Shown here in pieces: positions 43,992 through 53,609 of a stretch of DNA of 64,000 bases. The notes below the pieces were generated by a model. The model had not been told where the DNA came from, searched no databases, and was given only the letters and a program-made list of their open reading frames with translations. The position numbers and the translations under genes were made by a program. Source of the DNA: DATEDA01 sp963789885 (GTDB taxonomy: Bacteria > Pseudomonadota > Gammaproteobacteria > Burkholderiales > SG8-39); contig CAWBNB010000021.1 of the NCBI GenBank assembly GCA_963789885.1, positions 1 to 64,000 of the forward strand. The letters are read 5' to 3'. The stretch's first letter is position 1, and every line of letters starts with the position of its first letter.

Positions 43992-45221
43992 TCAGCGCTT
44001 CGGCACGTGCCGCCCGCTCGAGTGGTCGAAGCGCTCGTGGTGCTGGCGCAGGAGGTCGGTGCCGTAATCGCCGCCGTTCGGCGTGCGAATGATGGTGTGG
44101 ATGTGGTGGTGCGACGGCGTCAGGTTGTCGAACACGATGCCGGGGTGGTGGTCGAACTCGATCAGCACGACCGGGCTTTGCACGCGATAGTAGAAGGGCC
44201 CGCCGTCGCCCGTCGCCCCCATCCACGCGAAGTGCGTCTCGTCGAGATGGGCCTCGACCTCGGTCATCTTCACCGCCGCGTGGCCGTCGCGGGCCCAGCC
44301 GACGTAGGTTCCGACAACGGCGAGCAGCAGCTTGCGCTGGGCGTCCGAGAGCTCGTTGCCGCGCACCCCCGCATAGGGGATCACCGCGTTGTCCTTGAAA
44401 GCGCCGGCGACCATCCGGCCGTCGACGAGATGCTTGAGCTCTTCGGGCAGGTCCTCGGGCAGGATCGACCTGCGGAGCACGGCCTTCCTGGACTGGCTCT
44501 CGTCAAGCGCGCGTATGAGCGAGAGACCCGCCCGCGCCTCGGGCACGAACACCGCGGTGCCGGCGAGGGGGCCGCTCGCGACGCTGCACGGCTCCGACCC
44601 CATGAAGCTCGGTGTGAACACGAGCTGGTCGCCGAGCACGAGGAAGTTGAGGTTGAGGTGATGCCCGTCGATCTGCCATCCCCACGGGGCGTCGGCCGAC
44701 GGCATCCCGAAGAGCGTGACGAAGTAGGGCCACTCGCCGAAGTCGGCGGACCGTCCGGTGATCTCGACGAGCAGGCCGTTCAGCCGCATGATGTCCCGCG
44801 CCTGGGCGAAGCCGCGGGCCGACAGCGTGGCTGCCATCAGCTTCATGGCCGCTTCGCGCTGCGCCGGCGCAAGGTCCTCGAGCATCAGCCCGTGGCGGTA
44901 GACGTAGGGATGGATGTTGAACCACAGCCGGCGCTCGTCGGCCTCGGTGTCGAGCACGACTTTCGCCCGCTGCGTCGCGTCGAGCGCTGCGAGAAAGTTC
45001 TGTGCGGCGTCGAGGATCGGGGCGGTGGTCACGCCGGTCGCTCGCAGCGGGAACAGGCCCGGGCGCACGTTGCCGTCGGAGGAGATCCCGACGAGCGGCT
45101 GCGCGAGAGCCGCAGTCGCGGCGTCGAACATGTCCTGGAGGAACGGGGGGAAGGCGGCGGGCCTGGTGCGCGCGGACATGGAAGGCAGGCCACGCAAACC
45201 CAACTCGGTCCAATCTTTCAT
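43992..45221 (-). CDS. DUF3500 family protein
   Basis: 409 residues from ATG 45221 (KDWTELGLRGLPSMSARTR), preceded by GGGAG; the longer open frame upstream is not needed. It resembles DUF3500, a family of unknown function, with GWQIDGHHLNLNFLVLGDQL in the centre, FTPSFMGSEP and a histidine-rich C-terminal block (IEFDHHPG, then PSHHHIHTIIRTPNGGDYG). The clustered histidines suggest metal binding. Members often sit in catabolic clusters. It is the most distal gene of the minus-strand set that includes the nitronate monooxygenase-like and ligase genes, 180 bp downstream of them. Confidence 0.82.
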   Translation of the reverse strand: MKDWTELGLRGLPSMSARTRPAAFPPFLQDMFDAATAALAQPLVGISSDGNVRPGLFPLRATGVTTAPILDAAQNFLAALDATQRAKVVLDTEADERRLWFNIHPYVYRHGLMLEDLAPAQREAAMKLMAATLSARGFAQARDIMRLNGLLVEITGRSADFGEWPYFVTLFGMPSADAPWGWQIDGHHLNLNFLVLGDQLVFTPSFMGSEPCSVASGPLAGTAVFVPEARAGLSLIRALDESQSRKAVLRRSILPEDLPEELKHLVDGRMVAGAFKDNAVIPYAGVRGNELSDAQRKLLLAVVGTYVGWARDGHAAVKMTEVEAHLDETHFAWMGATGDGGPFYYRVQSPVVLIEFDHHPGIVFDNLTPSHHHIHTIIRTPNGGDYGTDLLRQHHERFDHSSGRHVPKR

Positions 45222-45401
45222 CGCAGACGCTCCCTTTTTTCGGTCTGGCAGTGGACGAGCCCCCGCCGAATGCCCGCCCGCTTCCGTCCCTGCGCCTGCA
45301 GGGCTCCAGGCGCCTCGCGCCTGCCGACGATACTCCCGGGCACGTACGTTGTCGACCGATCGCGCCGCGGGCACGGAGACGGGAGGAGCTTCAAAGCGCG
45401 C

Positions 45402-46376
45402 TCACCTGCCGAGCGTCGGCAGCGTGAGCTCCTGCTTTGCACTCTCGTACTCGTTGCGCAGCCGGGCGATGACCTCGCGCGCCGGGATCACTTCCCGGAT
45501 GTTGCCGACGCCCTGTCCGGCGCCCCAGATCGCCTTCCAGGTCTTGGGCTTCTCGACCCGCCGGTCGAAGTCCATCTTCGACGGGTCGGCCGAAGGCAGG
45601 TTGTCGGGATCGAGTCCGGCCGCGCGGATGCTGGGCTTCAGATAGTTGCCGTGCACGCCCGAGAAGTAGGGCGTGTAGAGAATGTCGGTGGCGCTGGCGC
45701 CGACGATCATCCGTTTGTACTCGTCATCCGCGTTTGATTCGTGCGTCGCGATGAAGCGCGTCCCCATGTAGGCCAGGTCGCAGCCCATGACCTGCGCCGC
45801 GAGGATCCCGCGGCCGTTAGTGATCGCGCCGGCCAGCACCAGCAGCCCATCGTAGAACTGGCGCACCTCGTTGACCAGGGCGAAAGGACTCAGCATCCCC
45901 GCGTGGCCGCCGGCGCCGGCGCAGACGAGGATCAGCCCGTCGACCCCGGCCTCGAGCGCCTTCTGCGCGTGCCGCACGTTGATGACGTCGTGCAGGACGA
46001 TTCCGCCGTACGCGTGCACCCGCTTGACGACGACCTCCGGGGAACGCAACGAGGTAATGATGACCGGCACCTCCTGCCGGATGCACACCTCCAGGTCGTG
46101 CTCGAGCCGGCTGTTGGAGTGATGGACGATCTGATTCACCGCAAACGGCGCGACCACTTCGCCGGGGTGCGCGGTCCGGTAGTCCGCGAGCGCGGCCTTG
46201 ATGCGCAGAATCCAGTTCTCCAGCTCCTCCTTGGGCCTGGCGTTCAGCGCGGGAAACGAGCCGACGATGCCGGACGTGCATTGAGCGATCACGAGCTCGG
46301 GGTTGGACACGATGAACATCGGCGAGCCGACGACCGGGAGCGCCAGCTTTCCCTGCAGTTGCACCGGTAGGGACAT
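45402..46376 (-). CDS. Nitronate monooxygenase-family FMN oxidoreductase
   Basis: 324 residues of the 2-nitropropane dioxygenase/NMO TIM-barrel family: LALPVVGSPMFIVSNPELVI at the N-terminus, HDVINVRHAQKALEAGVDGL, CAGAGGHAGMLSPFALVNEV (phosphate-binding loop region) and VMGCDLAYMGTRFIATHESN. These enzymes use FMN to oxidise nitronates, and many relatives act as enoyl reductases or on unknown acids. It lies 21 bp after the acyl-CoA ligase gene and is probably co-transcribed with it. The true substrate in this catabolic context is unknown. Confidence 0.9.
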   Translation of the reverse strand: MSLPVQLQGKLALPVVGSPMFIVSNPELVIAQCTSGIVGSFPALNARPKEELENWILRIKAALADYRTAHPGEVVAPFAVNQIVHHSNSRLEHDLEVCIRQEVPVIITSLRSPEVVVKRVHAYGGIVLHDVINVRHAQKALEAGVDGLILVCAGAGGHAGMLSPFALVNEVRQFYDGLLVLAGAITNGRGILAAQVMGCDLAYMGTRFIATHESNADDEYKRMIVGASATDILYTPYFSGVHGNYLKPSIRAAGLDPDNLPSADPSKMDFDRRVEKPKTWKAIWGAGQGVGNIREVIPAREVIARLRNEYESAKQELTLPTLGR

Positions 46377-46397
46377 GGGTTCGCGCTCCGACCGCCG

Positions 46398-47996
46398 TCA
46401 CGCGGCGCCGCCCTGACCCAGGCGCTCGAGCGCCATCTCGCGCAGCCTGGCGCGCTGGATCTTCAGCCCGTTCGGGCTCTCCGCGGTCGGGAACCCGTCC
46501 ACGAACCACACGCGGGCGGGGACCTTGAAAGCGGCCATCCGCGCGGCTGCAGCCGCAATGACGTCCGCTTCGCGCGGGACCGCGCCCGCGGCCGGAACGA
46601 TGAAGGCGACGCAGCGAGGCTGGCCCGCGATCTCGACTGCTACGACCTGGACGTCGTCGACGCCGGGGATCCGTTTCAGCGCTTCCTCGATCTCCGCGGG
46701 GCTGACCAGGTACCCCCCGAGGCGGACCGCGTCACCGCGGCGCGTCTCGTACGCAAAGGTGCCGTCCGCACGCAGGCGGCCGATGTCGCCGGTACGGAAG
46801 AAGCCGTCCCGCCCGACCGCCTCCGCGGTCGCGTCCGGATTGTTCCAGTATCCGACGAAGTTGCTCGGCGCCCGGATCTCGATCTCGCCGCTGCGCTCCG
46901 GCGGCAGCAGGTCACCGGTGTCGATGTCGCGGATGCGGATTTCCGCTTCGCTCCCTGCCGCCGGCCAGCCTCCGCCTTCGATTCGCTGCGGCAACGGGGT
47001 CGACGGCCGCTGCAGCGAGAAGAGGGCCTGCACCTCGCTCGAGCCGTAGAGACCGACGAGCGGAACGCGCTTGTCCCAGGCGGCCCGGGCGAAATCGGCG
47101 GCGCCGGGATTGAACGCGGCGAAGCCGAACAACCGAACGCTCGGAAACGGATCGTGCCCGGGTGCGAGCTCGAGGATTCTGCGGTACATCTCGTCGCTGC
47201 CGAAGGCGTGCGTGACGCGGTGCCGGCGGATGAGATCCACCGCCGGGCCGGCCTCGAACGTCTCCATCAGCACGACCGGCGCCCCGGCGGCGAACGCGGC
47301 GAGCGCGCTGTTGAACCCATACACGCCGCAGAAGGGCAGCGCTCCGAGCAGGCATGCCCCGGGCTCCTCGAACCCGAAAGCGCTCGCGGCCCGGTGGCTG
47401 TGGAACGCGATCGTCCGCTGCGAGTGCACCACGAGCTTGGGGCCTTTCGTGGTGCCCGACGTCGTGAACAGGGCGACCGGCGCGTCGGGACGCGAATGAT
47501 CGGTCGTCTCGTCGGCCCGGTGCTCGAACGCCCGAAAGGCGATCGTCGGCTTGCCGAGGACGAGCGACGGCGTGTCCGCGTCGGAGTCGACCACGGCGAC
47601 GCGTTCGAGCGCTCGGACTGCGCCGGCGTCGACACCCTGTAGCACGGCCGGGAAGTCGATCTTGCGGAAGTTGTGCTGGAGCACCAGCATGCGCGCCCCG
47701 GAGCGATCGAGAACGGTTTGCAGCTCGGCGGCGCGATAGCGCGTGTTGAGCGCCACCAGCGCTGCGCCGACGCGTGCCAGGCCGAAGAAGAGGGCGAGCC
47801 ACTCGATCCGGTTCACTAGCCAGACGGCGACGCGATCGCCCGGACCGATGCCCTGGTCGGCGAGCCACGCGGCGGTCTTGCCGCAGAGCGCGGCGAATTC
47901 GCCGTAGGTGATCCGCCGGTCGCCGTCGAGAAACGCGACGCGATCCGGCCGTTCGGCAAGGTGCCGCTCGAGGAGAGCGGGAACGGTCTCGATCAT
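46398..47996 (-). CDS. AMP-dependent acyl-CoA synthetase/ligase
   Basis: 532 residues of the ANL superfamily. The P-loop-like motif is LFTTSGTTKGPKLVVHS, the A5/A7 regions are VPLVGLYGSSEVQALFS and GFFRTGDIGRLRADGTF, and the hinge/C-terminal part is AVRLGGYLVSPAEIEEAL with ESPNGLKIQRARL supplying the catalytic lysine. It should activate a carboxylic acid to its CoA thioester via an acyl-adenylate, the entry reaction for the pathway encoded in this cluster. It is divergent from the cyclase-family gene (174-bp shared promoter region) and precedes the NMO-like gene. Confidence 0.92.
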   Translation of the reverse strand: MIETVPALLERHLAERPDRVAFLDGDRRITYGEFAALCGKTAAWLADQGIGPGDRVAVWLVNRIEWLALFFGLARVGAALVALNTRYRAAELQTVLDRSGARMLVLQHNFRKIDFPAVLQGVDAGAVRALERVAVVDSDADTPSLVLGKPTIAFRAFEHRADETTDHSRPDAPVALFTTSGTTKGPKLVVHSQRTIAFHSHRAASAFGFEEPGACLLGALPFCGVYGFNSALAAFAAGAPVVLMETFEAGPAVDLIRRHRVTHAFGSDEMYRRILELAPGHDPFPSVRLFGFAAFNPGAADFARAAWDKRVPLVGLYGSSEVQALFSLQRPSTPLPQRIEGGGWPAAGSEAEIRIRDIDTGDLLPPERSGEIEIRAPSNFVGYWNNPDATAEAVGRDGFFRTGDIGRLRADGTFAYETRRGDAVRLGGYLVSPAEIEEALKRIPGVDDVQVVAVEIAGQPRCVAFIVPAAGAVPREADVIAAAAARMAAFKVPARVWFVDGFPTAESPNGLKIQRARLREMALERLGQGGAA

Positions 47997-48170
47997 CGGC
48001 GTCCGAGGTGGCGAGGTGCTTTCAGCTTTCCTACCCGGGGGCGCATGCCTCTGTCAAGAATCGACCCCCGGGATTGCGGCACGAGAAATCGGACGGGCGA
48101 TCCCCGGGATCGCCGCCTTGGGCGCACCATACCGCCTCGTTCGGAACGGCGACGCGGCGAGGAGGAGGAC

Positions 48171-49226
48171 ATGGCGGCAACCAAGCGATGGACGAGGCGC
48201 CCCGAGGGCTCGAACTGGGGGGATTTCGGACCCGACGACCAGCTCGGTCGCCTCAACCTGATCACCGCGCAGAAGGTGCGCGACGGCGTCGCCGAGGTGC
48301 GCGCGGGACTGACCTTCTGTCTGAGCCTGCCGCTCGACTATCCCGGCGGAAACCTGCTCAACCCCCGTCGCCACCCGCCCGTGCTGCGACCGACGGTGCG
48401 GAACGGACGCCCGAACCTCAACTACGCGTTGGCGACCGATGATCCGAACTTCACCGATGTCATCAGCGACGACGCCGTCATCCTCCACACGCAGTACTCC
48501 ACGCAATGGGACAGCCTCGCGCACGTCGGCCAGCTGTTCGATGCGGACGGCGACGGGACCCCGGAGGCGGTGTACTACAACGGCTATCGGGCGGGCGTCG
48601 ACGTCGTCGGCCCGAGCGACCCGTCCGCCGCGGGGGCGGTCGACGTCGTGCCCGCCAAGACCACCTGCGGCGCGCGCGCTCTCGGCATCGAGAACATGGC
48701 CGCGAACTGCGTGCAGGGCCGCGCGGTGATGATCGACCTGCACGCGCACTTCGGCCGCAAGCGGACCGCCGTCGGCTACGACGCGCTCAAACGGATACTC
48801 GACGCGGACGGTGTCGTGGTCGAGCGGGGAGACATGGTGTGCCTGCACACCGGGTTCGCCCAGGCGGTCCTCGAGATGAAGCGCGAGCCCGACCGCCACA
48901 CCCTCGAAAACTCGTGCGCGGTCCTGGACGGGCGCGACCGCAGGTTGCTCGATTGGGTCACCGACAGCGGGCTGTCGGTGCTGATCGCCGACAACTATGC
49001 GGTCGAGGCGCACCCGGCGCTGTCGCACCCGGGGTGCTGCGCCGTGCTGCCGCTCCACGAGCACTGCCTCTTCAAGCTCGGCGTGCACCTCGGGGAGCTC
49101 TGGCACCTCACGCCGCTCGCGGAATGGCTGCGTGCGCAGGGTCGATATCGCTTCCTGCTGACCGCTCCGCCGCTCCGCCTGCCCGGGGCGGTCGGCTCGC
49201 CGACTACGCCGGTGGCGACGGTCTGA
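48171..49226 (+). CDS. Cyclase-family (kynurenine formamidase-like) metal hydrolase
   Basis: 351 residues from ATG 48171, preceded by GGAGGAGGAC. It matches the cyclase family PF04199: SNWGDFGPDDQLGRLNLITA, the metal-site region HTQYSTQWDSLAHVGQLFD, and a late VCLHTGFAQAVLEM with IADNYAVEAHPAL. Members hydrolyse cyclic or amide bonds using a divalent metal; the site here is a variant of the usual HxGTHxDxPxH. It is the only plus-strand gene between 43.99 and 64 kb, divergent from the acyl-CoA ligase and convergent with the epimerase. It may open a ring or lactone intermediate, by inference. Confidence 0.88.
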   Translation: MAATKRWTRRPEGSNWGDFGPDDQLGRLNLITAQKVRDGVAEVRAGLTFCLSLPLDYPGGNLLNPRRHPPVLRPTVRNGRPNLNYALATDDPNFTDVISDDAVILHTQYSTQWDSLAHVGQLFDADGDGTPEAVYYNGYRAGVDVVGPSDPSAAGAVDVVPAKTTCGARALGIENMAANCVQGRAVMIDLHAHFGRKRTAVGYDALKRILDADGVVVERGDMVCLHTGFAQAVLEMKREPDRHTLENSCAVLDGRDRRLLDWVTDSGLSVLIADNYAVEAHPALSHPGCCAVLPLHEHCLFKLGVHLGELWHLTPLAEWLRAQGRYRFLLTAPPLRLPGAVGSPTTPVATV

Positions 49227-49255
49227 AGGCTCGGCGGAGAGCATGGCGCCAGCGC

Positions 49256-50347
49256 TCAGGAGCGCGGGGGCAGCCAGCGCAGCTCCTGGAATCGCCGGAA
49301 AAGGCGCCGGAACATCTCCTCGGTATCCACGCAATCGTGGAAGCCGGCTTGGCGCGCCTTGATCGTGCTGACCAGCGTCGGCGGCGGCGATTCGCGTTCC
49401 CCGTACGCGAAGTTCCGGTCGGCGTAGATGAAGGACTGGCCGACGAACGCCTCGAGGCTCTCCGGCGAGCGCAGGCCGTACTTGCGGACGATCGCCGTCC
49501 ATTCGGCTTGCCGCTTCGGCATTTCCCCGGCGAGCGACATCGGTCGTGGCGGCCCGACCTCCATCCCGAGGGCGTCGGCGATCGCCGGCCACACGGTCCG
49601 CCACTCGAACGCCTCGCCGTTGTTGATGTTGAAGGTCTCGTTCCGGCACGCGGGCGAGGTGGCGGCCCACGCACACGCGCGCGCGAGCAGGTCGGCGTCG
49701 ACCGCCTGGAAGATGCGCGGCGGACCGCCGGGGTAGGCGAGCGGTAACCCCGCCTCCTTCAGCAGCGCGCCGTAGACGCCGATCGCGGGCAGCGGGTTCA
49801 TCGGGCTGCCGAGCGACTCGCCGAAGATCACCTGCGGACGCAAGATCGTCCAGTGCCACCCGGCGCCTTGCTGCTTCCCGCGCAGGTAATCCTCCTGCAG
49901 CCAGTAGAAGTTCTCGTGCGGATGGCGCGGCCAGCGCTCGCGCGCCGGCACCGGCACCGCCTCGATGTGCGAGCCGTACGCCTTGGTGCCCTGGAGCAGC
50001 GTGACGTGCTCGAGGCGCGGCGCTCCGCCGGCCAGCGGATCGAAGAGGTTCCGCAACATGGCCAGGTTGGTGTCCATCTGGTCGCGCTCGCGCCAGCCGG
50101 CGATCAGTCCGGGCTTCTCGTAGAGCGCCGCGTAGACCACGTGCGTCACGTCCCGCATCGCACCGAACACCTCGGCGCAGCGCGCACGATCGAGGAGATC
50201 GACCGAAAGGATGGTCGCGCTCTCGAGGCCGGGGGGAACGCGCCGCGAGATGCCGACGGCCTCCCAGCCGGGAAGCTGCATGAAGTGCCGAACTGCGGCG
50301 AACCCGACGAGGCCGGAAGCGCCGGCGACGAGGACCTTGTTGCTCAG
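49256..50347 (-). CDS. NAD-dependent epimerase/PRISE-like reductase (CTG start)
   Basis: 363 residues. The Rossmann motif KVLVAGASGLVGFAAVRHFM begins within the first residues, so the start must be near 50347. No ATG, GTG or TTG is available there; a CTG (50347-50345) overlaps the livF stop as CTGA, implying coupled initiation at a rare codon. Further features are the HVVYAALYEKPGL and ENFYWLQEDYL segments and a NNGEAF motif, typical of the PRISE/progesterone 5-beta-reductase-like extended SDRs that reduce enones. It ends the transporter operon and is convergent with the cyclase gene. Confidence 0.85.
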   Translation of the reverse strand: MSNKVLVAGASGLVGFAAVRHFMQLPGWEAVGISRRVPPGLESATILSVDLLDRARCAEVFGAMRDVTHVVYAALYEKPGLIAGWRERDQMDTNLAMLRNLFDPLAGGAPRLEHVTLLQGTKAYGSHIEAVPVPARERWPRHPHENFYWLQEDYLRGKQQGAGWHWTILRPQVIFGESLGSPMNPLPAIGVYGALLKEAGLPLAYPGGPPRIFQAVDADLLARACAWAATSPACRNETFNINNGEAFEWRTVWPAIADALGMEVGPPRPMSLAGEMPKRQAEWTAIVRKYGLRSPESLEAFVGQSFIYADRNFAYGERESPPPTLVSTIKARQAGFHDCVDTEEMFRRLFRRFQELRWLPPRS

Positions 50348-51051
50348 AAAAGCTCCATCAGCTTGACGTGATCGGCGAGCGGTTCCGGCGCGCCGTCGTA
50401 GATCTTGCGGCCGGTCTTGAGCACCGCGACCCGGTGCGCGATCGGCAGGCTCGCCTTCACGTTCTGCTCGATGATCAGGATCGTGGTCCCGAGCGTGCGG
50501 TTGATCTCCGCCACGCTCTGCATCACCTTCTCCACGAGGTTCGGCGCGAGCCCGATCGACGGCTCGTCGAGCAGGATCAGGCGCGGCGCGTGCATGAGCG
50601 CGATGCCGACCGCGAGCATCTGCTGCTGTCCGCCGGACATGGTGCCGGCGAGTTGCGCGCGCCGCTCGGCGAGGATCGGGAACATGGCGAACACCTGCTC
50701 GCGCCGCGCGGCGAGCTTCGTCCGGTCGTGCTCGACGAAGCCGCCGAGCTCCAGGTTGTCCTCGACGCTGAGCGTGCGGAACACGCCGTGACCCTGAGGG
50801 ACGAAGGCGAAGCCGTCGGCGACGTTGCGCGCCGGCGACCGGCCGGTGATGTCCTCGCCGCCGAGCCGCACGCCGCCGCCCTCGGGTGCGAGCAGGCCGA
50901 AGAGCGCGCGCGCGAGCGTCGTCTTGCCGGCGCCGTTGTGCCCGAGGAGGAGCAGGATCCGGCCGGCCTCGACGTCGAGGTCGACGCCGTCGACGACGCG
51001 CTTCTTGCCGTATCCGGCGACGAGCCCTGCGCATGCGAGCGAGACGCTCAT
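50344..51051 (-). CDS. livF: Branched-chain amino acid-type ABC transporter ATPase (LivF)
   Basis: 235 residues from ATG 51051 (SVSLACAGLVAGYGKKRV). Walker A LGHNGAGKTTLARALFG, signature TMSGGQQQMLAVGIALMH, Walker B LILLDEPSIGLAPN and the H-loop region are complete. It overlaps the upstream LivM-LivG fusion by ATGA and the downstream reductase by CTGA, so this is a tightly coupled operon. In HAAT-family importers LivF pairs with LivG to energise LivH/LivM. Here the cargo is more likely an organic acid of the clustered pathway than an amino acid. Confidence 0.93.
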   Translation of the reverse strand: MSVSLACAGLVAGYGKKRVVDGVDLDVEAGRILLLLGHNGAGKTTLARALFGLLAPEGGGVRLGGEDITGRSPARNVADGFAFVPQGHGVFRTLSVEDNLELGGFVEHDRTKLAARREQVFAMFPILAERRAQLAGTMSGGQQQMLAVGIALMHAPRLILLDEPSIGLAPNLVEKVMQSVAEINRTLGTTILIIEQNVKASLPIAHRVAVLKTGRKIYDGAPEPLADHVKLMELF

Positions 51052-52754
51052 TTGAAGTACCGCTCCGAAAGCTCGGGATCGCGCATCAGGTCTTCGGAGG
51101 TGCCCTCGGCGAGCTTGCGCCCCTCGTCGAGGAACACGACCCGGTCGCACAGCTCGCGGATGACGTCGAGGTTGTGCTCGATGATGCAGAGCGTGCGGCC
51201 CGACTCGGCGAGCCGCTTGAAGAGCGGCAGTACCTTCGCCAGCGCGTTCGGCGCGAGCCCCGAGAGCGGCTCGTCGAAGAGCAGCGCCTCCGCGCCGGTC
51301 GCGAGCAGCCGCGCCACGACGAGGAGCTTCTCCTCGGCGTACGACAGGTCGGCGGCGAGGTCGGCCGCACGAGCGCCGAGGCCCACGAACTCGAGGATAG
51401 CCATCGCGCGCGCGAGGTTGTCGCGCTCCTCCCGGCGCACGAGCCAGGGCGCGAAGTAGACGTACGCCAGGTGGTCGCCGCGCTGGCGCGGCAGCGCGAC
51501 GAGCACGTTCTCGAGCACGGTCAGGCCGGTGAAGAGCTTCAGGTCCTGGAACGAGCGCGCGACGCCCTGGTGGACGATCTGGTGCGGCTTCAGGCCGTTC
51601 AGGGACCGTCCCCGGTACCGGACCTCGCCCCGGTCGGGCGGGAGGAATCCGGTCAGCAGGTTGAACGCGGTCGTCTTGCCGGCGCCGTTCGGTCCGATCA
51701 GCCCGGTGATCCGTCCCGGCTCGATGGTGATGTCGAGCCCGGCGACCGCGACGATGCCGCCGAACCGGCGCTCCAAGCCCCGGCCCTCCAGCGCCGCCGC
51801 GGCGACCTGGGTATCGACCGGCGGCCGCTCGGACGGGGCGTGATAGTGGTGTGCCGACGCGGACTCGGGCAGGAGCCCCTGCGGGCGAAGGCGAAGCATC
51901 ACGATGAGGAGCAGCCCGTAGAGCATCTGCCGCACCTTGTCGGCGATGTCCGAGGGCATATCGACGAACTTCAGCAACTCGGGCAGCACGGCGAGGATGA
52001 GCGCGCCGACCAGCGAGCCGACGAGATTGCCGGTGCCGCCGACGATCACCATCGCGAGGAGATAGATCGTCAGCTCGACGGTGAAGCCCTCCGCGGAGAC
52101 GAACGTCACGTAGTGCGCGTACAGCGATCCGGCGACCGAGGCGAGCGCCGCGGCGATCGCGAAGACGGAGAGCTTCATCGCGACGATGTTCTTGCCGATC
52201 GCCTGCGTCGCGGCCTCGTTCTCGCGCATTGCCTTCAGCGCACGCCCGAACGGCGAGGCGCCGAGCCGCCAGGCGATCGCGAAGCAGATCGCGGCAGTGA
52301 CGAGCGCGAGCGGCAGGAACGTTCCCGGCGTCTCGAGCTTCACGCCGAACAGCTCGATGCGCGGAATTGCCCGGATGCCGTCGGTGCCGCCGGTGAGGTC
52401 GGTCCAGTTGAGCAGCACGGCGGTGACGATGATCTGCAGTGCGAGGGTCACGATGACGAGATAGTCGCCGCCGATGCGCAACGCGGGCAGCGCAATCGCG
52501 ACGCCGAGCGCCGCGGTGATCGCGATGCCGGCGAACATCGGCCAGGGGAAGGGCACGCCGAGCTTGGCGGCAAGGATCGCCGTCGCGTAGGCGCCGACGC
52601 CGAAGAACGCGGCGTGCGACAGCGCGAAGAGGCCCGCGTAGCCGATGAGGAGGTTGAACGAGCTCGCGAGGATCGCGTACAGGGACACCATCACCAGCAC
52701 GTGCAGGACGTAGTCCAGGCTAGCGCCCTCCGAAGAGGCCTCGCGGGCGGACAA
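51048..52754 (-). CDS. livMG: Fused LivM permease - LivG ATPase
   Basis: 568 residues. Residues about 15-300 are a LivM-type permease (FNLLIGYAGLFALSHAAFFG, then FGRALKAMRENEAATQAIG, the EAA-like loop, and VIVGGTGNLVGSLVGALIL). After a linker (SAHHYHAPSERPP), residues about 322-568 are a LivG ATPase with Walker A IGPNGAGKTTAF, signature variant LSYAEEKLLVVARLL and Walker B ALLFDEPLSGLAPN. Such permease-ATPase fusions are known in this class. The annotated ATG lies 35 bp inside livH; translation could also begin later, near the livH stop. It imports a small organic solute with LivH, LivF and the binding protein at 53610. Confidence 0.92.
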   Translation of the reverse strand: MSAREASSEGASLDYVLHVLVMVSLYAILASSFNLLIGYAGLFALSHAAFFGVGAYATAILAAKLGVPFPWPMFAGIAITAALGVAIALPALRIGGDYLVIVTLALQIIVTAVLLNWTDLTGGTDGIRAIPRIELFGVKLETPGTFLPLALVTAAICFAIAWRLGASPFGRALKAMRENEAATQAIGKNIVAMKLSVFAIAAALASVAGSLYAHYVTFVSAEGFTVELTIYLLAMVIVGGTGNLVGSLVGALILAVLPELLKFVDMPSDIADKVRQMLYGLLLIVMLRLRPQGLLPESASAHHYHAPSERPPVDTQVAAAALEGRGLERRFGGIVAVAGLDITIEPGRITGLIGPNGAGKTTAFNLLTGFLPPDRGEVRYRGRSLNGLKPHQIVHQGVARSFQDLKLFTGLTVLENVLVALPRQRGDHLAYVYFAPWLVRREERDNLARAMAILEFVGLGARAADLAADLSYAEEKLLVVARLLATGAEALLFDEPLSGLAPNALAKVLPLFKRLAESGRTLCIIEHNLDVIRELCDRVVFLDEGRKLAEGTSEDLMRDPELSERYFK

Positions 52755-53583
52755 GCAGCACGACGAACAGCAGCACGAACGCGATCGAGTTCTGCCATTC
52801 GGTCGGGATCCTCGCCATGCCGGTGCTCTCGACGAGGCCGAGCGCCAGGCCGCCCGCCACCGCGCCGCGCAGCGAGCCGACCCCGCCCACGACCACCGCG
52901 ACGAAGGCCATGAAGACCGCGATGAAGCCCATGTGAGCGGTCGCGCCGTCCTTCACCAGGATGAGGCACGCCGGCACCGCGGCGATCGCCGAGCCGAGGG
53001 CGAACGCGACGACGGATAGGCGCCGCGTGTCGATGCCGATGACGCGTGCCATCTCCGGGTTGTCGGTCATCGCGAGCACGGCCTTGCCGAAGCGCGTGCG
53101 CGTGAGATACGCGCCGAGCGCGCCGGCGATGAGCACGAGCGCCGCGATCTGCGCGAGCTGGGCGCTCGTGACGACGAGCGGACCCCAAAGGAACACGCCC
53201 GCCGGCGGCGCGGGCACGACCTTCGTATCGGTGCCGAACACGACGCCAATCGCGTTCTCGAGCAGGATGAACAGCCCCAGCGAGGCGATCAGGATGACGA
53301 GCGGCGGGCTGCCCTTGCGCTCGAACGGGCGGTAGACGACGAGATAGGTGAGCAGACCGGCCACGGCACCGGTCGCGACGCCGGCGACGACCGCCAGCCA
53401 GAGCGGAGCGGAGAGCTGCGCCGCGGCAAACCAGCAGCCGTACGCCGACAGTGCATAGACCGGACCGAACGCGAAGTGCGTGATCCGGGTCGTGCCGAAG
53501 ATCACGGCGAACGCGAGTCCGAGCAGCGCGTAGTGGCTGCCGTTGACCAGCCCGTTGATGACGAGCTGGGCGAGGAGGTCCAC
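52720..53583 (-). CDS. livH: Branched-chain amino acid-type ABC permease (LivH)
   Basis: 287 residues with eight or so membrane segments and LivH hallmarks: LLAQLVINGLVNGSHYALLG at the N-terminus, TLRI-type FGTTRITHFAFGPVYAL, and the loop ALRAxxdn-type KAVLAMTDNPEMARVIGID. VVVGGVGSLRGAVAGGLALG follows near the end. It lies 26 bp after the binding-protein gene and overlaps the LivM-LivG gene. It forms the membrane channel with LivM for uptake of the operon's solute. Confidence 0.93.
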   Translation of the reverse strand: MDLLAQLVINGLVNGSHYALLGLAFAVIFGTTRITHFAFGPVYALSAYGCWFAAAQLSAPLWLAVVAGVATGAVAGLLTYLVVYRPFERKGSPPLVILIASLGLFILLENAIGVVFGTDTKVVPAPPAGVFLWGPLVVTSAQLAQIAALVLIAGALGAYLTRTRFGKAVLAMTDNPEMARVIGIDTRRLSVVAFALGSAIAAVPACLILVKDGATAHMGFIAVFMAFVAVVVGGVGSLRGAVAGGLALGLVESTGMARIPTEWQNSIAFVLLFVVLLVRPRGLFGGR

Positions 53584-53609
53584 GCTGGCCCCCCGGCCGG
53601 CTCAGGCGG

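Noticed and set aside
50886..52913. Long plus-strand frame opposite the Liv operon, and similar ones at 35228-36973, 55289-56896 and 57550-58788
   Set aside because: All are antisense shadows of well-defined transport or CoA-ligase genes with no motifs or ribosome-binding sites.
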